The translations under genes and the position numbers were made by a program. From IMG/VR virus record IMGVR_UViG_3300037258_000144, positions 1 through 22,885 of that record: a stretch of 22,885 nt of DNA, one strand, 5' to 3'. Source of the DNA: a virus. The stretch's first letter is position 1. The number at the start of each line of letters is the position of its first letter. The notes under the pieces are model-generated. The model made no database searches. It was given only the letters and a program-made list of their open reading frames with translations, and was not told where the DNA came from. Below, piece after piece: positions 1 to 6,035 of this stretch.

Positions 1-1
1 C

Positions 2-571
2 GTCATGCGCGCACTCTGGATTTACTATCCGCAGGATTCCAGGGCCGCAGCAACCGACGACGCCTACATGTGGGGAAGCTCGATCCTGGTTGCGCCGGTG
101 ATCGAGAAAGGGGCCATGCAGCGAAAGACCTATCTGCCACAAGGACAATGGTGGGACTTCTGGACTCACGCCAGGATTGACGGCGGAAAGGACGCGGTGC
201 GGGATGTGGACCTCGAGACCCTGCCTCTCTACGTCAAGGCAGGCTCAATTCTGCCGATTGGGCCTGTCAAACAATATGCCGATCAATATGCAGATCAAGA
301 AGCCGCTGAGCCGCTCACGCTGAGGGCGTACCCAGGTGCCGATGGGAACTTCAGCCTTTACGAGGACGATGGAATTAGCTACGGCTACGAGCACGGGGGG
401 TTCACAAGACTTGAATGCGCGTGGAACGACAGGTCTCGGACACTCTCCCTCAAGATAATCGCGGCTCAGAAAAAGCCGGAGGTCTCCCGGCAACTTGTGA
501 TCGAGGTAGTCGGCATGACCGGCAATAAAACAGTCACTCTGGACGAGCGCCCGCTCGCCGTCAAGTTCTGA
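2..571 (+). CDS. GH31 alpha-glucosidase family protein, C-terminal part
   Basis: The reading frame is open to the left window edge, so only the last 190 or so residues are visible; the catalytic barrel lies outside. What remains matches the C-terminal beta-sandwich region of glycoside hydrolase family 31: MWGSSILVAPV near residue 22, YLPQGQWWDFWT near 43, LPLYVKAGSILPIGP near 73, then a final sandwich domain with SLYEDDG. The family hydrolyses alpha-glycosidic bonds (alpha-glucosidase, alpha-xylosidase and others); substrate cannot be told from this piece. The ATG at position 5 is internal to the frame, not the true start. The gene runs rightward and converges on the ATP-grasp gene, with a hairpin between them. 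It is ordinary host chromosome and marks the prophage flank. Family call is firm; subfamily unknown. Confidence 0.9.
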   Translation, partial: VMRALWIYYPQDSRAAATDDAYMWGSSILVAPVIEKGAMQRKTYLPQGQWWDFWTHARIDGGKDAVRDVDLETLPLYVKAGSILPIGPVKQYADQYADQEAAEPLTLRAYPGADGNFSLYEDDGISYGYEHGGFTRLECAWNDRSRTLSLKIIAAQKKPEVSRQLVIEVVGMTGNKTVTLDERPLAVKF

Positions 572-595
572 ATCAGATTTTGCGAGGGGAGGCGT

Positions 596-618
596 GCTGC
601 GTTCCGCAGCTTCTCTTT
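596..618 (+). terminator. Intrinsic terminator after the GH31 gene
   Basis: A perfect 6-bp stem, GCTGCG (596-601) with CGCAGC (605-610), closes a 3-nt loop TTC and is followed by the T-rich TTCTCTTT. It begins 24 bp after the GH31 stop and just before the end of the convergent ATP-grasp gene. The short stem and interrupted T tract make it a modest terminator. Confidence 0.45.
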
Positions 619-621
619 GAA

Positions 622-1665
622 TTACATTGAGCGTGCGCGGGCCAGTTCCACGATCTTTTCGATCATGTCTGCGTATGAGTAGCTGGCTTTCTTGGCTGCC
701 ATGGTGAACTCGGCGGCGCTGGCGAGCCATGGGTTGGGGTTCGCTTCGATGACGTAGACCTCGCCTTTCTCGTTCAACCGCATATCAATGCGGCCGTAGT
801 CGCGCAGCTTGAGGGCCCGATAGGCGGCGAGCGCGGTGTCCCGAAGGTTTTTTGCGATCTCCTCGTCGAGGTCTTCAACCGGCGCGGATTTTGTCACTTT
901 GTAGGCCTCGGTCTCGTAATCGAACTTCACGTCCTGGCCGGCGATCCGCGGGGTTCCTTTGGGAAGCTTGGAAAGGTCGAGTTCAATAAGGGGCAGCACC
1001 TCGGCATTATCGTTGCCCAGAATAGAGGCGTAGATTTCGCGGCCTTCAATGTACTCCTCAATGAGCGCCGGGCTGTCGAATTCCTCGTGAATGTAGTCGA
1101 TGCGTTCCATAAGCTCTTTCACGCTTTCGACGACGGAGCCGTTGTCGATGCCGATAGACCCGTCTTCGGAGACAGGCTTCACGATCAGCGGAAACTTGAT
1201 ATCGTGCGAGTGATCGGTGCGGCCTTTGTAGGACGTTGCGAAGTCAGGGGTATTTATCTTGTGGAAGTCGAAAATCTTTTTTGCGATCGACTTGTCCTGC
1301 GCAAGATAGAGCGCCTGCGGGTCGCTGCCGGTATATGGAATGTCCAGCAGCTCCAGATAGGCGGCGATGTTCTTGTCCATCCTGTCGTCGCCGGCGTAAG
1401 ACTCTGTGAGGTTGAAGACGAGGTCGGCGCCGGACCTTGCAAGCGCAAGCAGCGATTGATTCTTGCCGTCGAGGACATGATAGGAAGGTTCATGCCCAAG
1501 CTTTGTCAATGCCTCGAAGATCTCTTCGCGGTCGTGCAGCGGATCTTTTTTCTTCTTTGGACGCTTGCCGCTCTTACCGCGCGGCGCCTTCACCGGCTCC
1601 GGCTCAGGCTCAGGCGGGCCCTCTTCCCAGACGTCGTGCAATATCGTTACTTTCAGGTTTGCCAT
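622..1665 (-). CDS. ATP-grasp ligase, D-Ala-D-Ala ligase-like
   Basis: A 347-residue cytosolic ATP-grasp protein. Seen in the sequence: an N-terminal strand (residues 4-14), then an unusual Pro/Glu- and Lys-rich low-complexity insert (about 15-42), a pre-ATP-grasp domain with DLVFNLTES (81-89) and the AQDKSIAKKIF helix (122-132), ATP-binding segment FPLIVKPVSEDGSIGI (158-172), LIEEYIEGREIY (201-212), and the metal-binding end DMRL...YVIEANPNPW (294-313). These parts match D-Ala-D-Ala ligase-type ATP-grasp enzymes, which join a carboxylate to an amine through an acyl-phosphate. The substrate is not evident: the insert and divergent C-terminus argue against a plain housekeeping Ddl. ATG start with GAGG five bases upstream. 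It is the second gene of an operon, 62 bp after the metallopeptidase, which suggests a joint function. Superfamily call strong, reaction unknown. Confidence 0.85.
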   Translation of the reverse strand: MANLKVTILHDVWEEGPPEPEPEPVKAPRGKSGKRPKKKKDPLHDREEIFEALTKLGHEPSYHVLDGKNQSLLALARSGADLVFNLTESYAGDDRMDKNIAAYLELLDIPYTGSDPQALYLAQDKSIAKKIFDFHKINTPDFATSYKGRTDHSHDIKFPLIVKPVSEDGSIGIDNGSVVESVKELMERIDYIHEEFDSPALIEEYIEGREIYASILGNDNAEVLPLIELDLSKLPKGTPRIAGQDVKFDYETEAYKVTKSAPVEDLDEEIAKNLRDTALAAYRALKLRDYGRIDMRLNEKGEVYVIEANPNPWLASAAEFTMAAKKASYSYADMIEKIVELARARSM

Positions 1666-1727
1666 GATGCCTCTACGCCTTTTCGGTTTGACTCACATCC
1701 GCAGCCGATGGCGATGTGAAACGCCAA

Positions 1728-2741
1728 TCACGGCAGAATGAACTTGCCCCGAGTGATGTAGTTCATCGCCAGAGCTGTCGCGTATACAGCGACCTCGGTC
1801 AAATAGTCTCTTTCACATTTTATGTCCGCACGCAGGCCGAAGTCGCTGACTTTTGCTTCAATGGCTTCCACCAGCTTCTTCACCAGCGGGCGCTGAACGC
1901 CGGTCCAGTAATTCACTTTGTCGACGAGAATCTTGCGGTTCTCGCGAAGAAGATCGACCGCGGGACGAACATCGTTCCTGCGATGCTTCGATACGTTGAA
2001 GATGTCCCGCAGATCAGCGTCGAGTGGAAGCTCGCCGGGAGTAAGCTGCTGATCGAGCGCCCGCTGATAGAACTCGCCGACCGTCACATCCATTTCGTCG
2101 ACGGTAATATCGGTATCGCCGTGCGCGACTACCGGGTCGGCGCCGCCGAGCTTGTGGCCTGTGCGATCCATGTAGAGCAGCTTCTTCATCGCGCCCCATC
2201 CTTTGTACCGCTTGCGCCAGTTGGAGCGAGGTGTCAGCCAGACCGCGAAGGTTTCAGCGAAGTCCTCATCGGGATGTTTTTGTGCGTACCAGCCTTCCAT
2301 GTGCCGTACGAACTGGCGCGAGAACGGAACCGGTTTGTAGCTATCCCGGTAAGGCCGCCGGAACGGTCCGAAGAGGCTGCGCCACTCTTCCGTTTTATAC
2401 AGAGCGTAAGCGTAGTTGAAGGCGTGGCCGGCCTCGTGGCGCATGTACATCATGATCTGCCGCGCGTCTTCAATGTCGTTCATCTCCGATTCAAGCCGCT
2501 GCAATTTCGGATCGGCCAGATAGAACGGAATTCCGATGACGGGCTCCATGTTGGGGCATCCCCACTCATCGGTGAGGTAGCACTTAGGGCGGAACCTATT
2601 GAGCTTCTTGGCATCCAGCTCTTTGTAGAGTTGCTGAACGAAGCGTTCAAGGGGAGAGCCTTCCAGCTTCAGGCCGAGCTGCTGAATTGGTTTGGATAGG
2701 ATCTCCTGGACCTCAACCGATGTTTTTTCGAAGTTGGCCAC
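1728..2741 (-). CDS. Putative zinc metallopeptidase (HEAGH)
   Basis: A 337-residue protein with no signal peptide or membrane segment seen, so probably cytosolic. The zinc signature is clear: MRHEAGHAFNY puts H102, E103 and H106 in an HExxH motif, and HPDEDFAETFAVW (156-168) supplies a likely third ligand, E163, about 57 residues later, as in gluzincin-type peptidases. The N-terminus (1-60) and a long helical C-terminus are not recognised. It starts at GTG (2741). It is the first gene of a probable two-gene operon with the ATP-grasp protein downstream. Together they resemble peptide- or cell-wall-related modification pairs, but the substrate is unknown and this is inference. An equally long frame on the opposite strand is a codon-bias shadow. 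Confidence 0.75.
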   Translation of the reverse strand: MANFEKTSVEVQEILSKPIQQLGLKLEGSPLERFVQQLYKELDAKKLNRFRPKCYLTDEWGCPNMEPVIGIPFYLADPKLQRLESEMNDIEDARQIMMYMRHEAGHAFNYAYALYKTEEWRSLFGPFRRPYRDSYKPVPFSRQFVRHMEGWYAQKHPDEDFAETFAVWLTPRSNWRKRYKGWGAMKKLLYMDRTGHKLGGADPVVAHGDTDITVDEMDVTVGEFYQRALDQQLTPGELPLDADLRDIFNVSKHRRNDVRPAVDLLRENRKILVDKVNYWTGVQRPLVKKLVEAIEAKVSDFGLRADIKCERDYLTEVAVYATALAMNYITRGKFILP

Positions 2742-2915
2742 AGATGGTCAAAGCGTAGCACAGGGAAGGTGCAGTTCGATTGGATGCCAGTTGCCTTCCG
2801 GAGGACAATGTGGCAGTGTCCGAAAGAGGCCCGGTCAGTCTATAACAATAATATTTTCAGTTAGTTGAGTGGTTGAGATGCGATGTTCCCGGGGAAAGTG
2901 AAGTGACGGAAAGGA

Positions 2916-2992
2916 TGGTGGCAAGGGACGGGATTGAACCGCCGACGCCAGCCTTTCGAGGGCCGCGGACCACACCACTGCGCTATCGCTCA
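2916..2992 (-). pseudogene. Degenerate tRNA-Phe copy (pseudo-tRNA)
   Basis: A full-length copy of the neighbouring tRNA-Phe, offset by 124 bp in the same direction. A 26-nt block (2924-2949 against 3048-3073) covering the T arm is identical, the CCA end is kept, and the D-loop and anticodon stem remain alignable. The 5' acceptor strand reads TGAGCGA and cannot pair with the 3' strand CCTTGCC, the D arm carries two extra bases, and the anticodon loop is CTCGAAA rather than CTGAAAA. It would not fold as a functional tRNA. The most likely origin is tandem duplication and decay; a remnant of an older integration event is possible. Confidence 0.7.
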
Positions 2993-3039
2993 AGGGGCCG
3001 AGCGCGGCAAATGTTTTGTGCTTGGATGTTGGATGTAAG

Positions 3040-3114
3040 TGGTGGCCAGGGACGGGATTGAACCGCCGACGCCGGCCTTTTCAGGGCCGCGCTCTACCAC
3101 TGAGCTACCTGGCC
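3040..3114 (-). tRNA. tRNA-Phe (GAA)
   Basis: The minus strand gives a complete 75-nt cloverleaf: acceptor GGCCAGG pairing with CCTGGCC, TA, D arm GCTC-AGTGGTAGA-GC, anticodon stem CGGCC/GGCCG around loop CTGAAAA (anticodon GAA, phenylalanine), T arm with TTCAATC, discriminator A and an encoded CCA. The pairing is perfect in the acceptor and anticodon stems. It lies between the host operon and the prophage, with a promoter candidate about 100 bp upstream and a decayed copy downstream. Confidence 0.95.
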
Positions 3115-3214
3115 TCAGTGCAGACTTTGAGTTGCAACTACCTGCGCGGGTCCCGGCGGAGCCGGAAAGAAGGATGGTCTTGATCCACGGACAGTGCTCT
3201 GCAACAACCTGAAT

Positions 3215-3243
3215 AGTATACCAAGTTCTCTTGACGCGACCAA
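3215..3243 (-). promoter_or_regulatory. Sigma70-type promoter candidate for tRNA-Phe
   Basis: On the minus strand a -10 element TATACT (3215-3220, five of six consensus bases) lies exactly 17 bp from a weak -35 TTGGTC (3238-3243). Transcription from here would start near 3208 and give a leader of roughly 95 nt before the tRNA. The -35 is poor, so this rests mainly on the -10, the spacing and the position. Confidence 0.4.
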
Positions 3244-3264
3244 ACGGCAAGCGGCGCTTCCGGC

Positions 3265-3360
3265 CTTCAAACCACTCATCGAACTGGCCATTGAACCGGC
3301 CATCGAACCGGCCATTGAACCAGTCATCGAACCAGCACGTGAACGACTCCGCGAACCACT
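3265..3360. repeat. 12-bp minisatellite
   Basis: Five clear units of 12 bp, alternating CATCGAAC(C/T)GGC and CATTGAACCGGC, occupy 3277-3336. Degenerate units that keep the GAAC or AACC core flank them on both sides. In one plus-strand frame this translates as repeats of Ile-Glu-Pro-Ala type, and on the minus strand as Gly-Ser-Met-Ala type. Neither frame has a convincing start or codon pattern, so it is recorded as a DNA repeat. Confidence 0.75.
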
Positions 3361-3412
3361 CTTCGCAGACGTGAATTTCTCCGCCGCAAATGGGTAAAGA
3401 TTCAAGCAGTGT

Positions 3413-3456
3413 GGCTGCCGGATTTACGTGTCACCGGCTGCCGGATTTACGTGTCA
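3413..3456. repeat. Tandem 21-bp repeats, possible prophage terminus
   Basis: GGCTGCCGGATTTACGTGTCA occurs at 3413-3433 and again, without a mismatch, at 3436-3456, a repeat period of 23 bp. It is immediately preceded by T, so the outer edge reads TGGCTGCC, with the terminal TG expected of Mu-type and IS21-type transposon ends. The pair lies between the last tail gene and the host flank. In Mu the right end carries two adjacent transposase-binding sites of about 22 bp, so this may be the right end of a transposable prophage. An IS remnant is the main alternative. A 7-bp inverted match, GGCAGCC, occurs at 3518-3524. Confidence 0.5.
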
Positions 3457-3472
3457 TGACTCGTGACATACA

Positions 3473-3506
3473 ATTCTGGGTGGCCCTGTCATAAACCACC
3501 CAAAAT
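3473..3506 (-). terminator. Hairpin downstream of the tail operon
   Basis: An 11-bp stem with one mismatch (3473-3483 with 3496-3506) and a 12-nt loop lies 30 bp after the stop of the last tail gene. The stem has a GGGTGG/CCACCC core and A/T flanks on both sides. There is no long T tract, so it may be a weak terminator of the late transcript or a bidirectional one. Confidence 0.35.
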
Positions 3507-3535
3507 CAGGGCTAGACGGCAGCCCAATCCATCCC

Positions 3536-4843
3536 TCAAGAGAAGGTATGCCAGGAACCGCTGTGATAGCAGTACCCCTGCCAGGGAGAGGCTGTGGTAT
3601 CGAAACAAATAGCCTTATCCACGCCCGGCAGCGCGCCGCTCGGATTGGCCTTCAGAGCGACGATGAATTCGGCCCATTTCGTCGACCCGCTGAAGGTGAA
3701 TGCATAGCTCTCCGCTCCAGAGCTTCCTTGCACGTTGTAGCCACTCGCCCAAGCCGTGTTGCTCTGAAGCGCTGTGAGGTTCGTACTCACCGAGGGAGGC
3801 GGTCCACCCGACTGGACGCAAATGCCGGCAAGGATCAGATCGTCGACCTGCGTCGCCGTAAGGCTGAACGCTGTCGGGGAGGATGAATTGCCGCTCTGAG
3901 TTGCCCAAGCAACATCCGCCGTGGTGATCGTACCGCTGAACTCGGCGACGAAGGCACCCACGAGGTTCGAGCCGCCTGAAAGTGTGACCGTATTCGCGCC
4001 GGAACCGCCAGCAATCCCAACTAATAAAGTCATCCCATTGTCAAATGATTGTGTCTGGATACCCCCGACTTCGGTGTAAGAAGTGCCGACTGAATCTGTA
4101 GCTCCGGTGGGTGTGCCAATTTGCGCTTTACCTATAACAACAAGTAAGTTACCGGCAACAACCGGATTAGTGAATGTCGCCGTCGCACCCGTTGTAGTTG
4201 AAGCGGATTGAACCAAGGCAGGAACCAGCACGCCGCCTGTAGTGTTCGGATCGCCCGAATTGAGTGTGACAGTACCACTGGCAGTGGGCGCTATCCACGA
4301 CGGCGCGGCGCTGGAACCATTCGACTGAAGAAGGTAGCCGGCGGTCCCCGGAGCTAAACGAGTAGCTGTTCCGCCCACTCCAGCGCTGATCATATCGCCC
4401 AGTGTGGTCATTGGATTTGAAAAGCCGCCTGAGCTCGATCCGCCGCCGATAATCTGGAAGTTTGTTCCGTCATAGCAGAGGGGGACGATCTGGCCAGCGG
4501 ACATTTCACCGCCGCTGAGAGCGCTCGATCCCTGCTTTTTGATCGGGATAGCGGAGCCGCCGTTGACGGCTATTGTCGATGCGCCAGTGTTTGCATTCGC
4601 AATCTTTACAAGGATGCATATCCCTGCAATCAGCGTCGCGATCGCACTGAAGGCCACGGCGTAGGCATTGGCGGAGCCGGTGTCGGCTGCGTAGCTCATA
4701 TGAGGCGTGACCACATCCCAGCTTGTGCCGTTGTCATAGAGCACCGCGCCGATGTCTGTGGCAAAGAAGATGCGCCCAGCTTCGCCGGCCGCTGGCAGCG
4801 CAGAATAATTTCCCTCAACGATGACTGAGCTTAAAGTGATCAT
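3536..4843 (-). CDS. Tail-fibre / receptor-binding-type protein
   Basis: A 435-residue protein and the last gene of the tail cluster. The N-terminal RIFFATDIGAVLYDNGTSWDV (24-44) is typical of short tail-fibre proteins that describe a shaft attached to the tail tip. The middle is rich in Gly, Ser, Thr and Ala. Residues about 210-390 form a likely beta-sandwich (GNLLVVIGKAQIGTPTGATDS, then DNGMTLLVGIAGGSGANTV and FVAEFSGT), and the protein ends with an aromatic Cys-containing tip. No enzyme motif is seen. ATG start with AGGAGAA upstream, seven bases after the preceding stop. The role in host recognition is inferred from position and composition. Confidence 0.65.
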   Translation of the reverse strand: MITLSSVIVEGNYSALPAAGEAGRIFFATDIGAVLYDNGTSWDVVTPHMSYAADTGSANAYAVAFSAIATLIAGICILVKIANANTGASTIAVNGGSAIPIKKQGSSALSGGEMSAGQIVPLCYDGTNFQIIGGGSSSGGFSNPMTTLGDMISAGVGGTATRLAPGTAGYLLQSNGSSAAPSWIAPTASGTVTLNSGDPNTTGGVLVPALVQSASTTTGATATFTNPVVAGNLLVVIGKAQIGTPTGATDSVGTSYTEVGGIQTQSFDNGMTLLVGIAGGSGANTVTLSGGSNLVGAFVAEFSGTITTADVAWATQSGNSSSPTAFSLTATQVDDLILAGICVQSGGPPPSVSTNLTALQSNTAWASGYNVQGSSGAESYAFTFSGSTKWAEFIVALKANPSGALPGVDKAICFDTTASPWQGYCYHSGSWHTFS

Positions 4844-4850
4844 GGTTCTC

Positions 4851-6035
4851 CTACTCGACGTAGATTGGGTTGCCGTTCACGTAAATGATGTTGCCGAAGC
4901 TGTCGGTCAGGACAGTGGCATCGGTGAGATCGAATCCCCACACATTGACAAGAGCTGATCCGGACGCCGAAGGATCAGCCACGCTCACCGCAGAGATCGT
5001 GTGAGTTCCGGAGGCTTCCGGCGCGGAGTAATTTCCTGAAGCATCGATAATGCCGACTGTGACGTTGCCGCCAACAATCCCGTCAACCTTCCAAGTGACT
5101 GCCGGGTTTGTGTTGTTCAAAACGGCAGCCGTGAAGGCGCAGCTCGCGCCAGCGCCCACAGTGGCTGATCCAGGCGATACATTCACTATCGTCGCGAGCG
5201 CGATCCCTGATGTGCAGTAAAGGGCAAAGAGATCAGCAGTGCCGTACCAGGTAGCACCTGTGTCGTCGTTGAAGGATGCGTGGACGATGTTATCGGCGTC
5301 GACAAAGCATGCTCCTACGCCCTGCGCGTGACCACCCGACGACGTGTAAAAAGAATCGCTGGTGCCGGCGAGTATCTGGAGCGTCTCTCCTACACCTTCG
5401 CCGGCTGGCACGTCAAAAGTCGATCCGTTCGCCATGTTCTTAGCACAGCCCACGCCGAAGACTTGACCATTAGGAAGCGTGCATTGAATCCAAGCACCCG
5501 CTCCCAAGGTTACCGGGATGATTGTGCCCACGTTGTTTTTCCACGCGAAGACGAGCACCGTTGCGTTTCCAGCCCAGATATTCCCTGAGTGATCAGTTGC
5601 CTCGCAGTGAACGACGAAGCCTCCATCTACCCACGCACCCACGAGAAACATAATGTGGCTCGTCGATGCTTGGTCGTGGACATAGGCAGTGGCGAACGAC
5701 TGGCTGGTCGTAAATCCTGTTGGGAGCGAAATGGTGGTTCCATCGGCGAGGATTCCAACGCCGAAGAGAATTTCCTCTCCACCGAGCAGCGTGAGTTGAA
5801 TCCAAGTTATCCCACCACTGCTCGTCGTCATGTCACTGCTGAGCCACGCGAGCGCAGCAAAATTGACCTGGCCACCCCAAGTGTGACCTTCGCAGTCGTC
5901 ATAAATCAGCGAGAGCAGGTTGCTCGTATTCGCTTCGCAAAGACGAATTATGTGTGCGGAGTGAAACTCGATCGCAGAGCTGGCCGCGGCCGCCCATGCC
6001 ATGCGATTTGCGGCTGGATATCCAGTCGACGGCAA
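4851..6035 (-). CDS. Tail-tip protein with internal repeats and an Ig-like domain
   Basis: A 394-residue protein between the hub and the fibre. It contains about two and a half copies of a repeat of 80-100 residues: about 40-116, 141-222 and a shortened 250-274. The repeats share D-x-G-x-x-W-x-G, then a hydrophobic strand, W-I-Q-x-T-L and FGVG. Residues about 283-366 look like a bacterial Ig-like domain (VNVSPGSATVGAGAS to THTISAVSVADPSASGSALV), often found in surface-binding phage proteins. A short tail of 26 residues follows. The start is taken as TTG (6035), which touches the TAG stop of the hub gene; an ATG at 6002 is the alternative but has no ribosome site. Role in adsorption is inferred. 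Confidence 0.6.
   Translation of the reverse strand: MPSTGYPAANRMAWAAAASSAIEFHSAHIIRLCEANTSNLLSLIYDDCEGHTWGGQVNFAALAWLSSDMTTSSGGITWIQLTLLGGEEILFGVGILADGTTISLPTGFTTSQSFATAYVHDQASTSHIMFLVGAWVDGGFVVHCEATDHSGNIWAGNATVLVFAWKNNVGTIIPVTLGAGAWIQCTLPNGQVFGVGCAKNMANGSTFDVPAGEGVGETLQILAGTSDSFYTSSGGHAQGVGACFVDADNIVHASFNDDTGATWYGTADLFALYCTSGIALATIVNVSPGSATVGAGASCAFTAAVLNNTNPAVTWKVDGIVGGNVTVGIIDASGNYSAPEASGTHTISAVSVADPSASGSALVNVWGFDLTDATVLTDSFGNIIYVNGNPIYVE

Larger units (their letters stand above)
3115..3535. other. Gene-free junction between tRNA-Phe and the prophage
   Basis: No convincing gene is present in these 421 bases. Short frames on both strands consist of a tRNA shadow or of the translated 12-bp repeat. 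The stretch contains, in order, the tRNA leader, a promoter candidate (3215-3243), a 12-bp minisatellite (3265-3360), two tandem 21-bp repeats (3413-3456) and a hairpin (3473-3506). The host/prophage boundary should lie in here, most likely near 3405-3413. Confidence 0.6.

Noticed and set aside
1716-2699. 327-residue plus-strand frame opposite the metallopeptidase
   Set aside because: It is antisense to a gene with a clear zinc motif and has no recognisable domain.
2873-3061. 62-residue plus-strand frame containing RDGIEPPTPAF
   Set aside because: It is the translated antisense of the tRNA-Phe-like sequence, a well-known false protein.
2916-3114. The two tRNA-Phe copies as attL and attR of this prophage
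   Set aside because: Only 47 bp separate the copies and the prophage lies on the 5' side of the intact tRNA, which is not the usual layout for integration into a tRNA 3' end.
2990-3250. 86-residue minus-strand frame with RPGSSVVERGPEKAG
   Set aside because: It reads through the tRNA-Phe gene in a coding frame and is another tRNA shadow.
3115-3405. Small frames on both strands across the 12-bp repeat
   Set aside because: They consist largely of the translated repeat, have no supporting ribosome site, and overlap the tRNA promoter candidate.
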